A stretch of 64,000 nt of DNA, from NCBI GenBank assembly GCA_033439795.1, contig JAUTDP010000004.1, positions 1,488,001 to 1,552,000 on the forward strand, given 5' to 3'. The position numbers and the translations under genes were made by a program. The DNA comes from Sordaria brevicollis. Its lineage: Eukaryota; Ascomycota; Sordariomycetes; Sordariales; Sordariaceae. Each line of letters opens with the position of its first letter. The stretch's first letter is position 1. Positions 23,973-34,330 of this stretch are shown here, in pieces. Under the pieces are notes generated by a model, which saw nothing but the letters and a program-made list of their open reading frames with translations, ran no database searches and was not told the DNA's origin.

Positions 23973-24120
23973 ATCGGCAAAAATAATATATCGTCGTCGC
24001 TATAATCGTCGCGGGATATTGTGAGGGATGTAAAAGACCCTTTTGAGTCGATTCCTATTGTCGGTTTTCGTTTTGGAGCGCTCCTCGACCAGAAATCGGC
24101 GTTTCCGGTTCTAAAGCGAT
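23973..24120 (-). pseudogene. LINE copy E 5' end: 5' UTR and ORF1 start
   Basis: This is the lightly mutated 5' terminus of copy E, with element 5' end at 24120. The ORF1 frame is open through all of it (RSAPKRKPT, then an S/T-rich segment and RDDYSDDD) with no ATG. ORF1 may therefore start just inside copy D's duplicated target, where ATA may be a mutated ATG, or by another route. Confidence 0.6.
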
Positions 24121-24132
24121 TTTTTTTTTTTT
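24120..24132 (+). repeat. T13 homopolymer at the copy E 5' junction
   Basis: A run of 13 T directly abuts the 5' end of copy E. It could be target DNA or bases added at the junction during insertion. No mate TSD is visible because the 3' end of E is outside the window. Confidence 0.6.
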
Positions 24133-24139
24133 CGAATAT

Positions 24140-24420
24140 AATATAGTCGGTAAAGGTAGTAAAAGTAATAAAATTAGTAAAATTAGTAATATTAAAAGTA
24201 GTAATAGCGGTAATATTCTTAAAAGTAATAAAGGTAATAAAATTAGTAAAGTCAGTAATATGAAAGGTAATAATAGCGGTAATAGTATTAAAAATAGTAA
24301 AAGTAGTAAAGTTAATAAAGTTAATAATAATAATAATAGTATTAAAGGTAGTAAAATTCGTAAAAGTCGTAAAAAAAGGTAGGAATAGTAGTAATAGTAT
24401 TAAAGGTCGTAATACTTAAG
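24140..24420 (+). repeat. Trinucleotide-phased low-complexity array
   Basis: About 90 triplets are built mainly from GTA, ATA, AAA, ATT, AGT and AAT in a constant phase, such as GTAATAAAATTAGTAAA. Allowing for C-to-T change, many triplets would be GCA, ACA, CCA or AGC, so it could be a degraded A/K/P/S-rich coding repeat on the plus strand. That reading is a guess. It lies outside all LINE copies. Confidence 0.55.
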
Positions 24421-24564
24421 GTCGTATAGCATTATATATATTATTAATAGTAACGTTATTTATAAAGAAAAAAGGAAAGCCATAATATTAATAAAAGGAA
24501 AAAAAAGCAATTAAAATAAGGGTATTGTAAATATGAACATATATTTAAATAAAATAATTATTAT
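24421..24564. other. AT-rich spacer, nothing recognised
   Basis: This short AT-rich spacer lies between the triplet array and the end of the unidentified pseudogene. It has no repeat or gene that I can support. Confidence 0.5.
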
Positions 24565-25670
24565 ATTTAATTATTATCCTAATCCTCTATAAAATCTCCG
24601 AAGTCGTAATTGAACTCGGTACGAAGTACCGCTATAAATGCTATTTTATTTTTCTCCTTCTTTTTTTCCTTCTCCTTATCCTTACCCTTATTTTTATCCT
24701 TCTCTTTCTCCTTCTCTTTCTATTACTTCGGCGTAGAAAATATCGCAACCTTATTCTCTATTATAAATAACCATTTAATTAAACTATTAAACCGCTTTAT
24801 TAAAATTCAAGATTCGGTTATAGAAATAAAATTAGCCGAAAGGATAAGGGTAGTAGCGGGGATAAGAATACCCAAAAAATGGAAAGTATAGTAATTGGAA
24901 GAGGGTTAACCAAAGGAGGAGGGTTAGGTAGAAGGAGGGAAAGCGGCGCCGAAGGTTTTAAATTCCGGGGAATTAAAGCGAATTTTCTTCTTTTTATTAT
25001 TATCGTCGTCGGTAAAGACGGATAATTCGGCACTAAATAAGTATTTAAAGGACCCCCTAAAAAAATAATATTAATAAATAAAAATATATAGGATATAATA
25101 TAATATAGAATAATATAAATTAATTTAGGGATAACCTCATTCTTTTCTAGGGCTTTAAAAGGGTTGAAAATATTTATAATATTATTATAGTACCCGTAGG
25201 CATCGTTATTATTACCTTTTCTTTAAAAACGGCGGTAAATATCGATAATTTTTTATTGAGGAGGCTAGTATAATTATTTAGCTATAATATAATAATAATA
25301 TTTAGTAGCCGATTTAGTACTCTTTACGTAAAAATATCCATTGTATATATAATAAAAGTACGGGTATTAGTATAATTTACCCTATAATTTGGGGGTATCG
25401 TTATTATCATTATTATTATTATTATTATTATTCTAATTATACGCGAAACGGTTAATATATAAGAAAAATTGAAATATTAAAATTATTTACCCGCTTTTTT
25501 TTAATAATATACGAAGGTAAAAAAGTGTTAGGAGGCGGCTTAAAGCGGCCGGAAGGGGTAGTAAGCGTATTAGGGGTGCGGGCGATAGCGCTAGTAATAA
25601 TAATAATAGGGCCCTTCTTAGAAGGGGTTTTAAGAGGTATAAATTTAAAAAATATCGTAAAATTATATAT
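24565..25670 (-). pseudogene. Unidentified pseudogene with Q-rich and K/E-rich segments
   Basis: A minus-strand frame can be followed for about 370 codons with stops almost only at TAA/TAG (former Q). In order it has a P/S/T-rich start near 25600, a run of TAA codons at 25401-25433 matching a former poly-Q tract, a hydrophobic and basic stretch, then an F-S-A-E-L-S segment followed by DDDNNKKKKIRF near 24990. A highly charged KEKEKEKDKNKGKDKEKEK run lies near 24655-24725, and it ends in an acidic NYDFGDFIED tail near 24590. Frame changes are needed at least once near 25100. I recognise no family. Short open frames at 24610-24891 (plus) and 24818-25033 (minus, different frame) are shadows. Confidence 0.4.
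25401..25433 (-). repeat. (TAA)n on the minus strand, probable former (CAA)n
   Basis: This ATT/TAA microsatellite has one CA (ATCATT) left. In the frame of the pseudogene it would be a poly-Q tract turned into consecutive stops by RIP. Confidence 0.6.
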
Positions 25671-26090
25671 ATATAATTAATATATAATAATTAATAATAC
25701 TACCTTTATTAATAATTTATATAGGGATATATTACGTAATTTGGAGAAAAAAAGAAGGAAAGGAAAAGCTAAAAATTTAGAAAGGTAAATAATAAAAAAT
25801 ACAATTCGATAGTAAATACGCAATTTCGGGTAAATAAATATAAAACCGTGCAATTAAATACGAATAATAGTAAGTAAGTAATTATAAAAAGTATTTATTA
25901 ATTAGTAAATTAGGCGTAATTAATAGGGTAATAATTAGGATAAAATACCGAAATAAATAATAATAATAACTATGGAAATAAATAAAAGACGGTATTATAA
26001 TTATAAAACCGATATTACCTTTAGAGGGACGAACGTTAAAAATTTTAATAAATAAAACCAATTTACCTACCTTTATCCTTATTATTCCTA
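25671..26090. other. AT-rich intergenic DNA
   Basis: No gene, RNA or transposon end could be recognised. It contains scattered TAATAA words and a purine-rich patch near 25745-25790. Mutation by RIP appears moderate to strong. Confidence 0.5.
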
Positions 26091-26400
26091 ATACCGTACT
26101 CCTATTACTTACCCAAGTATACCCCCCTGCACCTTATACTCCATTAATTGTCCCTAGACCGTAAATTGTACATTTTATTGTAATTTGCAAGTTGCTGTTT
26201 ATGGACCGTCCGAAGCTCTGGATTGTAAATTATTATACTACGGTAAATTGTTTTTTCTCAAATTTGGGGGGCTTTTATTAATCTAGCCAATTTACGCTCT
26301 AAGAGCCTATAGGAGGGTGTATGCGTATGAAAAAAATCTGTAGTTATAGTTCGAAAAGGAAGTCGCGAACGATATATATTTATCTATAGGTCTATTTATT
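26091..26400. other. Patch largely spared from RIP
   Basis: CpA and TpG are common here (CCCTGCACCTTATACTCC, TTTGCAAGTTGCTGTTTATGG, GGGTGTATGCGTATG) unlike the DNA on both sides. Three related GTAAATTGT words occur near 26162, 26225 and 26243. No ORF of note is present. It may be single-copy DNA lying outside any repeat recognised by RIP. Confidence 0.6.
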
Positions 26401-26420
26401 ACCGGCCGGCCGCCCGCGCC

Positions 26421-26536
26421 CGGTCTACCGTATTACTGCCTACCCTACCGCTTACCCCGCGTACGGTCTACCGTATTACCGCCTACCCTACCGCTTACCC
26501 CGTATACGGTCTACTCTATTACCGCCTACCCTACCG
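26421..26536 (+). repeat. 43-bp GC-rich tandem repeat, about 2.7 units
   Basis: The units begin CGGTCTACCGTATTACTGCC at 26421, 26464 and 26507, the last one cut short. The plus strand is rich in C and poor in G, with CCTACC and CTTACCCC words. Differences between units are few. Confidence 0.85.
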
Positions 26537-26660
26537 GCCTAATTACCGGCCTAATACCTATACCGCTTAATATTTATACCCTAGTACCCCAGCACCTTAG
26601 CGTTCGGCCTAATATTTATACCGCCTAATATTTGGACCGTATACCCCGGCGGCGCCGGCG
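26537..26660 (+). repeat. Short imperfect CGGCCTAAT repeats
   Basis: Degenerate repeats of CGGCCTAAT and TATACCGCCTAATATTT follow the 43-bp array and share its C-rich strand bias. They end in a very GC-rich stretch (CCCCGGCGGCGCCGGCG). Confidence 0.6.
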
Positions 26661-26850
26661 TTGCGCACCGGATTAGGATAGGAAACGACGGGATATAATT
26701 AATAGTATAAGGGATTAACTTATTATAATTAAATAAATTAATAATACAATAAATAATACGACGAATATAATACGATATAAGGTAATCGATATTTGGGAAT
26801 ATATAATTAATTTAGGGGTAAACGTATAGTACGTTTTGGAGATAATTAAT

Positions 26851-26982
26851 TATTATATTATTAATATAGAACCGTTATTAGTATAGAATTTAAAAAGGCA
26901 CCGACGGGCGATACGGTTGGATATAATAAATTATTGCGTTATTAGTATAGAACCGTTATTAATATAGAGTTTAGAAAGGCAC
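26851..26982 (+). repeat. 81-bp-period direct duplication
   Basis: The copies are 26851-26901 and 26932-26982. Both contain TATAGAACCGTTATTA and end in AAAGGCAC. They differ mostly at A/G and C/T positions, as expected if each copy was mutated separately. Confidence 0.75.
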
Positions 26983-27207
26983 GGGTTACCGATAATTAGT
27001 ATATACTATTAATATTGCGGTCAAATAGCTATTAATATTATTTAAACTATTTAATTATAATTAAATACTATATATCGTTAATAAATTAATATATAAGCAA
27101 GAAAAGGAAAATATTAAAATAAAATATACTATAAATAAAATAAGACTATAAATCCAACGTATAAAACCTATATTTCTATTAATAAGCTAATCTTATAGAA
27201 GAAATAA
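26983..27207. other. AT-rich spacer before copy F
   Basis: No gene or repeat was recognised. It ends at the TSD of copy F and, before that insertion, continued directly into 48190. Confidence 0.5.
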
Positions 27208-27221
27208 ATATAAATATACTA
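27208..27221. repeat. TSD of LINE copy F (ATATAAATATACTA)
   Basis: A 14-bp duplication has its mate at 48176-48189. It shows that 27221 and 48190 were neighbours before F inserted. Confidence 0.88.
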
Positions 27222-28959
27222 AAATAAGATTCTTATTCCTTAATTAAATTTATAGTACTAATATAGTATAGGGTTTATCTCCGATTTTCCGTAGGATAAA
27301 ACCGTAAGCGTTAAACGCCCTGGATAAAAACCCCGGCTATAATTCCCAGCGCGGACTTATCCGCGCTACTTCTTCGGCGTTCTACGATCGTAATATATAC
27401 CTACCGCTAATGCGATTAATATCCGTCTTATCCCTTTTATTTACTATTGCGTAAGAATATTAAACCGCTCCGCCTTCCTAATCCGCCGTCCTATCCCCTT
27501 ATTTATTATTATTTTCCGCCTTCCGTTCTTCCGCCCGTTTACCTTTTTAACCGCTATTAAACTTCCTAACCGTTAAATTTTCTTTTATTCCTTCTATCCT
27601 CTTTCTCCCCTTATAATGGTTATATTTCTATTATAATTTATATTAATATAAGGACTTCCTTCCTTTAAATATAAAAACCCCCTATCCTTTAAACCTTTTT
27701 AAATTTTTCCTTCCTTTAATAATAATAATAATCGATTCGAAATAACTATTCCCCGTTAAAAATGTATTAAAATATTCTATAAAATAATAAAAATTTTTAA
27801 TGAAAATAAGGGCGAAAATTCGTTTCCTTTTTACCTTCCTTCGCCGACCCTTATATTTAATATAATTAATACCGATATTAAAATTAATTTCGAACGTATT
27901 ATTAAACGCTTTATTAATAATAAATTATTCTATATATTAGAAAAAGGGTAAATCCTCCTTCTATTATATTTTATCCTTATATTAACTTTTTTAAAATTAT
28001 ATTTATATTCCCCTATATTTTATTTATACCCTTTAATTAATTAAAGCCTTTTTCGCCTTCCTAATTATCTTAGGTTATAATATTTATATAAAGGCCGTTG
28101 TTAAATCGATTTATTATATCCCTAATTACCCGAATAAATTATTATTTTCTATATTATTAATATCTCCTATTTTAATTTATTTTTAAATAAATTCAATTAA
28201 ATTATTTAATATATTTTAACGGTTTCGTATTATATAATCGATATACTTCGCGGCTTTTATAATCTTTATAATATTTTTTAAAAAAAAATTGTTATTAAAA
28301 ACCTAATTAATAACGAATTCTACGATTATTTTATTTACTTCTATATTATCGTTAAGGAATTTACTAGTGCAATTCGCCTTCGCCTTATTAACGATAGCTT
28401 TACCGGTATTTTAAAGTAATTTATTCGTTATAAAAAATAATCGGTTAATAATTATTTTTAAAAAGGTTATTGCGAATTCCTCCTTTCTAATAAGGATAAT
28501 TTAATCGGCGATTGTATTCCTTTAAATAATATCCCTTATAATAATAATAATAATTTACTTTATAACGGTAATAGTAATTTACTTTGTAACGGTAATAATA
28601 AAATTCTTCCGAATAATAATAATATTTGTATACCTTCCTATAATAATTCTTTAATAAAAATTAATTCGCCGATTATTTATTCTACTAGTCCCGTTCCTAT
28701 TAATAATAATTAATTCGTTTAATATTAATTCGTAATTAATATTATATATTAATATATTCGTTAATTCGATAAATAAAACCGTTTATTCGCTAATAATAAT
28801 AAAATACTAAAAACTTTAATTAATTGCAAAAAGAAATAATAATTAAATAAATTATCGCTTTCGTAACTTAATAAACTCTTAATTAAATAAAAATCCTCCC
28901 CTATCTTTGTTTTAACGTATTAATAAATAAAAATAAAAAAAAAGGAAAAAAAAAAAATT

Positions 28960-31900
28960 AAAAATAATGAGCGAATTCGTTTCGCCACTTTTCTTTTAAT
29001 TTAATTATTAAGCGGTATTTATTTAATCGTTTTAACCGAAATGCCTATAATAAAATTCTTTCGGCTTTAATTCTATCGTCCAAATAAATTTAGAATTATT
29101 TTTATATTTACGGCTAATTGGTTATTATAAATTATATATCTATTATTTAAAAATATTCGAATGTAATATAGTAAAACGTTTTTCGTCCTAATTTGTATAA
29201 ATAAATAAAAATATCGATATCGGGGATTCTCCTTTAAAAAAAGAAAGCCTTAAAGTTAATTACCTCCGTTTTTATTTAAACGAAGAAGGAGCTTTTCGCT
29301 TTCGTTAATAAATAATAATCCTTCTTATTTTCTGAAAATTAAGTTCTCTTCCGCTTCTTCTTTTTTTAATTAATTATATACTATTTTATTGTAATATTAT
29401 TAAATTTTAAATCGAAGTTAATAATTGTAAATTTATACCGCCGATTTAATTTAATTATTATTACTGTTAATTAATAATTATAGTATAATATTTATTCTCT
29501 CTTTATAGCGTTTTTTAATTATATTTTTCGATCGAAGGTTAAAAATTCTAGTAGTTATAATAATTAAACGAATATACCTATTATTGGGGGTAATCCCGTT
29601 ATAATCGTTATAAAATTCTCTATTGGTATTTATTCTTCCGCTTATTTAATTTTAGTAATACCGTTTTCTAATTTATTAATAAATAATCGACCTTTTATTC
29701 GTTTTATTTAAATATAATTAATTACCTAAATTATTATTCTTCGGACGAATTTAATTTAATCCGTATAAACGAATTTCTCTTTAAAAACCTTTATTTATTT
29801 ATTAAAGTAAAAATTAAATAGTAGGTAAAAAATTTCCGTTTTAAAATTCCGTATTAGCGTAATTTTATACGCTTTAACGACGATTTTTAAATATTTAATC
29901 TAATATTTAACTAATTTAATTACTATCCTTTAAAATTTATTATATATTTTTATCGGTTAATAGAAAGTTAAAATTCTATTTATAATTATATTTCGAATAT
30001 ACTTAATATAAATTTCCTTCGTACGAATGAAGGAGTAACCTTAAATCTTTATAATTAATTGGGTTAACGTATTCGTTTAAATTTTTATTTTTTTTTAATA
30101 ACCTCCGTATAAATTCGATAATTAAATTTATAATCCAATTAAACGCTTAGGAATTTTATTAATTCTATTGGTCGAAATATAATATCCTTAAATTAAAAAA
30201 TCTCTATTTTTAATACCCTCGTCCGTATAAAATATATTAATTCCATTTTATTCGCTTCGAATTCTATATTTCTCTCCTTTATTTATTCGGAATAAATTTC
30301 TTATACTATTTAAAATATCTTATAATTCTCTTCGATAATCTTCGCTATAACGACGATATTAATATTATTAATAAAACCGATTATAATTGTATTTTTAATT
30401 ATAATTAATTTATAATATAATAGAATAATAAAAAAGATAAAAAGAATTAGGGAGAGGGGGGAATTTTAAAGTACTTTAACTTCTATAATATAAAGAATAG
30501 ATATTTCGTCGTCGAAAAAGAAGGAACCTCTTCGTCCGTTAACGAAATTTACTACCTATTTAAAAATTTATTATAAGAATCGCATTTCCTATAAAATATA
30601 TAATAATCATTTATAATTAATTTTATCGAATACGCTTTTAAAATTAAGGAGTATTAACGATGTAACGGCTCCGAATTTCTAAACCGTATATATAATATCC
30701 GTAACGATACGAATAATAAATTTGGTCGAACGGTTTACTTAATTATTTATTTAACCTTCTAATAGGAAATTAAATTCTTCTATAATTTAAATAAATTTCT
30801 TAGTAATAAATACTTCGAAAATTTTTTTAACGTTATTTAATAATAAAATTAGCCTTTACGTACCGGTTAATTTTTATTATACGGCGGTTTTTCCTAATTT
30901 TTTAAAAATAATTCCTTTTATATTTTTAAACCGTTATAGGAAGTACTTAAAACGAAAATTCGTAATTATAAAAGTAGTTATAACTTTTTAGAATAATTCT
31001 TTACAAATTTTCAAAAATTTATTCGAATATTAATCGACGTTTAATACTTTATTTAAAACCATCCGAAATAAAATTTTTTAAATATCCTCTTCGGTAATTA
31101 ATTTATTAATAAATAATAAATTATTAATATTTAGGGGAAGGGTCTAATCGGGTAAATAATTTATAAAGATATTTACCTTCGGGAAAAAACGTTCGGCGAA
31201 AATACTCGCTTTATTATTATAATCTTCGATTTCTTCTATTCCTTTATATTATTTAAAAATTAGGAATTTAAGCGGGTTTATTAATAAATAATTTTGAGTA
31301 CGGGCCTATTTTTCGAAGGTTTAAAATTTATTTAAATTCTTTAACGCCCTTTTAACGCCTTCTTACTATATTATTTATTAAATTTTCGTATTAATCCTTT
31401 TTTTTTTTATTAATACTTTTACGAATTTTATTTAATTTAAGGATATCTTTTCTTTATATTATTTCTACTACTTTTATTTCGCATCTTTTATCGCTATTTT
31501 ATATTTTAACGTCTATTATTTCGCTTTTTTCCTTCGATTTTTTTTCTAGTATAGGATGAATTCTTTTACTATATTTATAAATTCTCTATCGAATTTATCG
31601 AATATAAATTCTAATTCCTCCTTCGTATTAATCTTCGTTAGGGCCGAAATCCGTTATAATACCGCCTTTCGTACTTTTTTTATATTTATTAAATTCTAAC
31701 TATAACCTTCTTTTATTTCCGCTTTCCTAACTTTCCCTCTGGTATAAATTTAAATTTCCTAAGGATAATAATCTAAACCGATTTATTTATATTATTATAC
31801 CCCCTAATATTCGGTTTCGATTCCTAATATTATTTATACGTAATTAATTATCCTATTTCTCTCTTCCTATATTATATTATTTATACGGGTCGGTTCCCCT

Positions 31901-32428
31901 CTAAAAATAATAAACCGTATATATTACCGTTATACTTATATAAGGAATCTTTCGACTTTTAAATTAATCCTATTTTTTAAATCCTAATTGGGATAATAAA
32001 AATTAAAATCCTTAATTAATTACAATTTAATATTTTACTAGGGGTTTTTCTTCGAAGAATTCGAAAAGGGGAAACCCCTATTCGTATTCTAATATTCTAT
32101 ATATTTTAATAGGAAAATAAATCGAATAAACGGTTAATAATTCCTTTAAATTTTTAAATATTATAAAAGCCCAATTTTTTCTAATATAGAAATTTAAATC
32201 CTTAAAATTCTATTTCTTATTTACGTAAATAACTGCCCTCCTTTTTTTTAAATAATTTACCTTAATATATTTACTACCTTATAAATAATAAATATCCTCG
32301 TTTAAATTCCTATTTAATTTTTAAATCGTTATAATATTATAAATCTCCTCCTATTCAAATAATAATTTCCTTCTCTCGTATAATTTCCCTATATTCTAAT
32401 AAAATATTTTTAATCGAATTATTAATTA
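28960..32428 (-). pseudogene. LINE copy F ORF2
   Basis: This is the whole ORF2 region on the minus strand. The endonuclease box near 32012-32025 reads KDFN, and the reverse transcriptase catalytic box near 30366-30380 reads FINN, so both catalytic aspartates are lost. The C-terminal C/H motif region is near 29150-29220. RIP damage is heavier than in copy E's corresponding boxes. Confidence 0.75.
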
Positions 32429-32542
32429 TTCTATAAAGGAATATTTTCTAACCCCGCGGGTAAAATAAAAATAGGAATCTTTTCCTTCTAAATAATTAAT
32501 TTAATAGCGGTAATTAAATTAATACTACTCTAAATACCCGAA
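32429..32542 (-). pseudogene. LINE copy F ORF1, last 114 bases
   Basis: This is the C-terminal end of ORF1, separated from the rest of ORF1 (46527-48038) by copy G. It contains the PRG/PAGxK-like segment found before the ORF2 start in other copies. Confidence 0.65.
32530..32542. repeat. TSD of LINE copy G (CTAAATACCCGAA)
   Basis: A 13-bp duplication has its mate at 46514-46526. Other copies, such as E near 19450 and H near 43180, have this stretch once. Confidence 0.88.
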
Positions 32543-32568
32543 AAAACTATATAATTTACGGAAATTGA
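32543..32568 (+). other. 26-bp filler at the 5' junction of copy G
   Basis: The DNA between the TSD and the canonical 5' end starts AAAACTATATAATTTACGGA. It is not found at the 5' end of other copies and is not part of the interrupted copy F sequence. It may be added during 5' end joining or copied from another template. Confidence 0.7.
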
Positions 32569-32704
32569 AAAACTGCTTTAGAACCGGAAACGCCGATTTT
32601 TAATCGAGGAGCGCTCTAAAACGAAAACCGATAATAGGAATCGATTCAAAAGGGTCCTTTACATCCTTTATAATATCCCGCGACGAATATAACGACGACG
32701 ATAT

Positions 32705-34330
32705 ATTATTATTATTAATAGCGATTAATAATAATAACTATAAATTCGAAAATAACGTTTATAACCCGTTCGCAAAATTCTTAATTTATAACGACTTTAA
32801 CGTAGCGCGCACTACGAAAACTTTAGAAAAAACGTAAGAGGACGATGAAATTATAAAAAAATTTATCGCTAAAACGAATAAATTTTCGGACTATAATACC
32901 GTTTCGCTCGAAGATTGTAATTAGGTTCGTAAATTATTTAACGAATATACGAAAATCCTTACGAAAAAAAATAAAGTAATACGCCCCGAAATTAATAAAG
33001 TTAATAACGATTAAATTATTATTAGGAAGGATTTCGACGATTTAAAAAAGATAATCCTATAGGAATTATAGAAAAATATTAAAGAGGTATTAAAAATATA
33101 AGCCAGAATTATAAAGGACGTTCTTTTTAAAATTAAATCTATCCTTTAATATATTATAATTATTACCCCCTCTTAAAAATACTCCTTATTAATTATAATT
33201 ATATTTTCTTTATTCGAAGTATTACGATTAATATTTAATATTCGAAGTAAATAAATAAAGAAATTAAAATTCAAATTAAAAAGATATTTCGCAATTTAAA
33301 GATTAATACCCTTAATATTATACGAACCGTTATAAAATTATTTACAACTAGAAATTATAAAATTATATTCGATAACGTTACGTACGAATAATATTAATAA
33401 TATTAAATTTAAGTTAAGAAAATTTTTAATAAAAAAGCGTTCGTATTTTTAAATACTATTATATTAATCGCTAAAGGGTTCCTTTAAATAAATATCGCCG
33501 AATATATAAAGATAGAGGATATTATTTATAAAATATAATAAACGAATCTAACCGCTTTTATTATTAAAGTACACCCGTAAAAAAAAAGAATTAACGAAGA
33601 TAAGGGTCTTTTTATAATAAAGGATATAATTATAAAAATAATTAAAGCTTTTTATAAAGGATTCCTTTTTTAGGAAAGCGGTATATATATTTATAAATTA
33701 TTTACTTCTTCGATTAATATTTAATAGTATTTTATTTATTAAAGCGTAAAATATTTAAGGAAGTTCTATTATAATATTAATATTTATAAATACTATAATA
33801 AGGATAAATATAATAAAGACCGTTTTGAAGAAGCGAATTACCTATTTAACGAAGATAAATTATTAATCTTTTATATTCCGTATAAAAAGTATAGGTATTA
33901 TACCTTCGAAAAGAAGGTATATCCTATTTTTAAAAAAGTTATTATAAAAATTACTATAAAATATACTAAAAGGCTATATTTATTTATATACCGGAAGGAC
34001 TCCGAAAGAAGTATTATATTAAAACCGGCGGTAATAGAGGACGATAAAAATATTAATTTCCTTAACGCCCCCCTACCGTTTATATTATTATTATTTGTAA
34101 AAGGGAATTTAAAAGCGGAAATAAAGGCCGTACCTGTAAACGGATTAACGAACCTTTTATTAAACCGAAATTAACGATTAAAGGCCTAATAAACGTATTT
34201 ATAAATTTTTAAAATTCGGGTATTCGGAGCGGCGCCGGTTTAATCGCCGCTACTAAACCGGCTATTTAAAAGGAAAAGATTCCTACTCCTATTCCACCCG
34301 CGGGGTTAAAAAATATTCCTTTATAAAATA
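32705..34330 (+). pseudogene. LINE copy G ORF1
   Basis: This is the gag-like ORF1, read by alignment with copy C. The N-terminal NPFAKFLIYNDFNVA block near 32767-32810 is well preserved. The zinc-knuckle region near 33745-33810 has its C codons turned into Y codons. The C-terminal section, rich in PP and T, is at 34050-34330. Confidence 0.7.

Larger units (their letters stand above)
2350..24120 (-). mobile_element. LINE copy E, oldest host copy, split into four visible pieces
   Basis: This is a minus-strand LINE whose visible pieces are 2350-3318, 10579-11732, 18719-20962 and 23973-24120. Joined in order they align without gaps to copy C from its 5' end (at 24120) to beyond the reverse transcriptase. 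Each gap is filled by one element flanked by a duplicated target: the LTR element (ATATA), copy C (CCCTTTAATATT) and copy D (ATCGGCAAAAATAA). Copy A interrupts it at the left, and its 3' end lies outside the window. E must be older than all four insertions. Its endonuclease GDFN and reverse transcriptase FADD boxes both survive, unlike those of most younger copies. Confidence 0.9.

Noticed and set aside
23973..24120. Interpreting the LINE D/E join as one internally deleted element
   Set aside because: The 14-bp duplicated target at both ends of D, and the continuation of E at 20962, show a separate 5'-truncated insertion instead.
24610..24891. 93-codon plus-strand open frame rich in F, S and L
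   Set aside because: It is the reverse strand of the K/E-rich tract of the unidentified minus-strand pseudogene. The F/S/L composition follows from the pyrimidine-rich strand.
24818..25033. 71-codon minus-strand open frame
   Set aside because: It is out of phase with the better-supported pseudogene frame on the same strand, which has the charged tract and acidic tail.
26421..26536. CRISPR-like array
   Set aside because: The repeats are directly contiguous with no spacers, and the genome type is fungal.
26841..27010. tRNA-like or promoter boxes in the 81-bp duplication
   Set aside because: No cloverleaf or clear A and B boxes could be drawn from either copy.
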